NCBI GenBank assembly: GCA_021828925.1
Contig: JAJZCT010000193.1
Span: 1 to 6,730 of the forward strand
Direction of reading: 5' to 3'
Source: Planctomycetota bacterium
GTDB taxonomy: Bacteria > Planctomycetota > Phycisphaerae > WQYP01
Length of the DNA stretch: 6,730 nucleotides
Position 1 is the stretch's first letter, and each line of letters starts with the position of its first letter. Below the pieces are notes generated by a model, which was given only the letters and a program-made list of their open reading frames with translations, did no database searches and had not been told where the DNA came from. Below, in pieces: positions 6,250-6,730 of this stretch. Both the position numbers and the translations under genes were made by a program.

Positions 6250-6730
6250 TCAAAAATTAACGCTGATTCGAACCATCGCGATCAATGCGGCCGGATATAT
6301 CCCGCCGCCCGTATTGGTGAAGTACTGCACGTCCGGTTGAGCCGTCACGCCCCGGACAAGGTAATATTCGTAGAAGCACTCGGTTGCCATCTCATAAGGC
6401 TTTGGCAGTTGCGCGTGCGAACTTACATGCGCCCAATCAAGACCCACCGCGATTTTATCTTCGGGCCGGTCAGGAATAATTCCAGCTCCCAGCAAGCCCG
6501 CTTGAATGGAATAGTCGATCTCGCTTACACGGGGGGTCATTACCCGTGAAGTTTCCCCAGACTGCCACGCGCTGATCCGCCTTCGCGGTCCGCCACAATG
6601 TTTGATCGATAAATGCCCAGCCACCGCCCGTGCCGGATTGTGTGCCACCGTTCAGAGTTGGCAGTTGGCCGGTGCGCCAGAACGCCCCGACTCCCACCGT
6701 TCCCGGCATATTGGCCGCAATATGGTAATT
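6250..6730 (-). pseudogene. OprB-family carbohydrate porin, C-terminal part, frameshifted; cut by window edge
   Basis: OprB porins are outer-membrane beta-barrels that take up sugars. The reading frame entering from the right edge (to about 6531) encodes GTVGVGAFWRTGQ, DQTLWR, KADQRVAVWGNFTGNDP. The continuation in another frame encodes EIDYSIQAGLLGAGIIP, DKIAVGLDW, ECFYEYY, QPDVQYFTNTGGG and ends MVRISVNF. That order, with PDxQY plus a terminal Phe, is the usual OprB C terminus and outer-membrane-protein ending. The two halves lie in different frames and meet at a run of six C on the minus strand (6531-6536). Removing one C would give GNDPRVSEIDY and restore one continuous protein. The break may be a real mutation, a phase-variable tract or a sequencing error; if it is an error the gene is intact. 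As read, the first frame ends 20 codons later, at 6470. The start and signal peptide lie outside the window. Confidence 0.75.

Noticed and set aside
1..6730. CRISPR arrays, tRNA or rRNA genes, insertion sequences
   Set aside because: I saw no regularly spaced repeats, no tRNA-like cloverleaf and no transposase motifs or terminal repeats in the window.

Overview
The window reads as part of a bacterial chromosome from an envelope-bearing (diderm) lineage. The best guess is a planctomycete, possibly of the Phycisphaerae type. The guess rests on four things: a BlaI/M56 pair whose sensor part is not a beta-lactamase-like domain, an exported squalene-cyclase-repeat protein, a short (366-residue) bacterial Ino1, and an OprB-type outer-membrane porin. 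This is inference from gene content; no rRNA or other firm taxonomic marker is present.

Every gene lies on the minus strand, so the biological order runs from the right edge to the left. At the right edge (6250-6730) is the C-terminal part of an OprB-family carbohydrate porin, broken by a frameshift in a run of six C (minus strand). A 59-base gap then holds a good sigma70-type promoter (TTGACA, 17-base spacer, TAACCT) overlapped by a near-perfect inverted repeat, ATCACCTA-N6-TAGGTTAT. This gap feeds a compact run: a BlaI-family repressor (5801-6190), an M56 (BlaR1/MecR1-like) membrane metalloprotease (3774-5789), a secreted squalene-cyclase-repeat protein (2586-3737), and inositol-1-phosphate synthase ino1 (1432-2532). 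After a 138-base gap with its own possible leaderless promoter come ribF (226-1293) and the start of a DHH-family phosphoesterase of the NrnA type (left edge to 239), which overlaps ribF by 14 bases.

The most interesting unit is the middle one. The M56 protease carries, in place of a penicillin-binding sensor domain, a C-terminal domain homologous to the separate exported toroid protein encoded directly downstream. BlaI, protease-plus-toroid and free toroid therefore look like a signalling cassette built around a duplicated squalene-cyclase-like fold. The fused copy is about 48 residues shorter in its middle. By analogy with BlaR1/BlaI, an envelope signal perceived by the toroid would activate the protease, remove the repressor and induce the operon, possibly including ino1. 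Ligand, substrate and regulon are unknown. ribF and nrnA are housekeeping genes that probably have their own transcription start.
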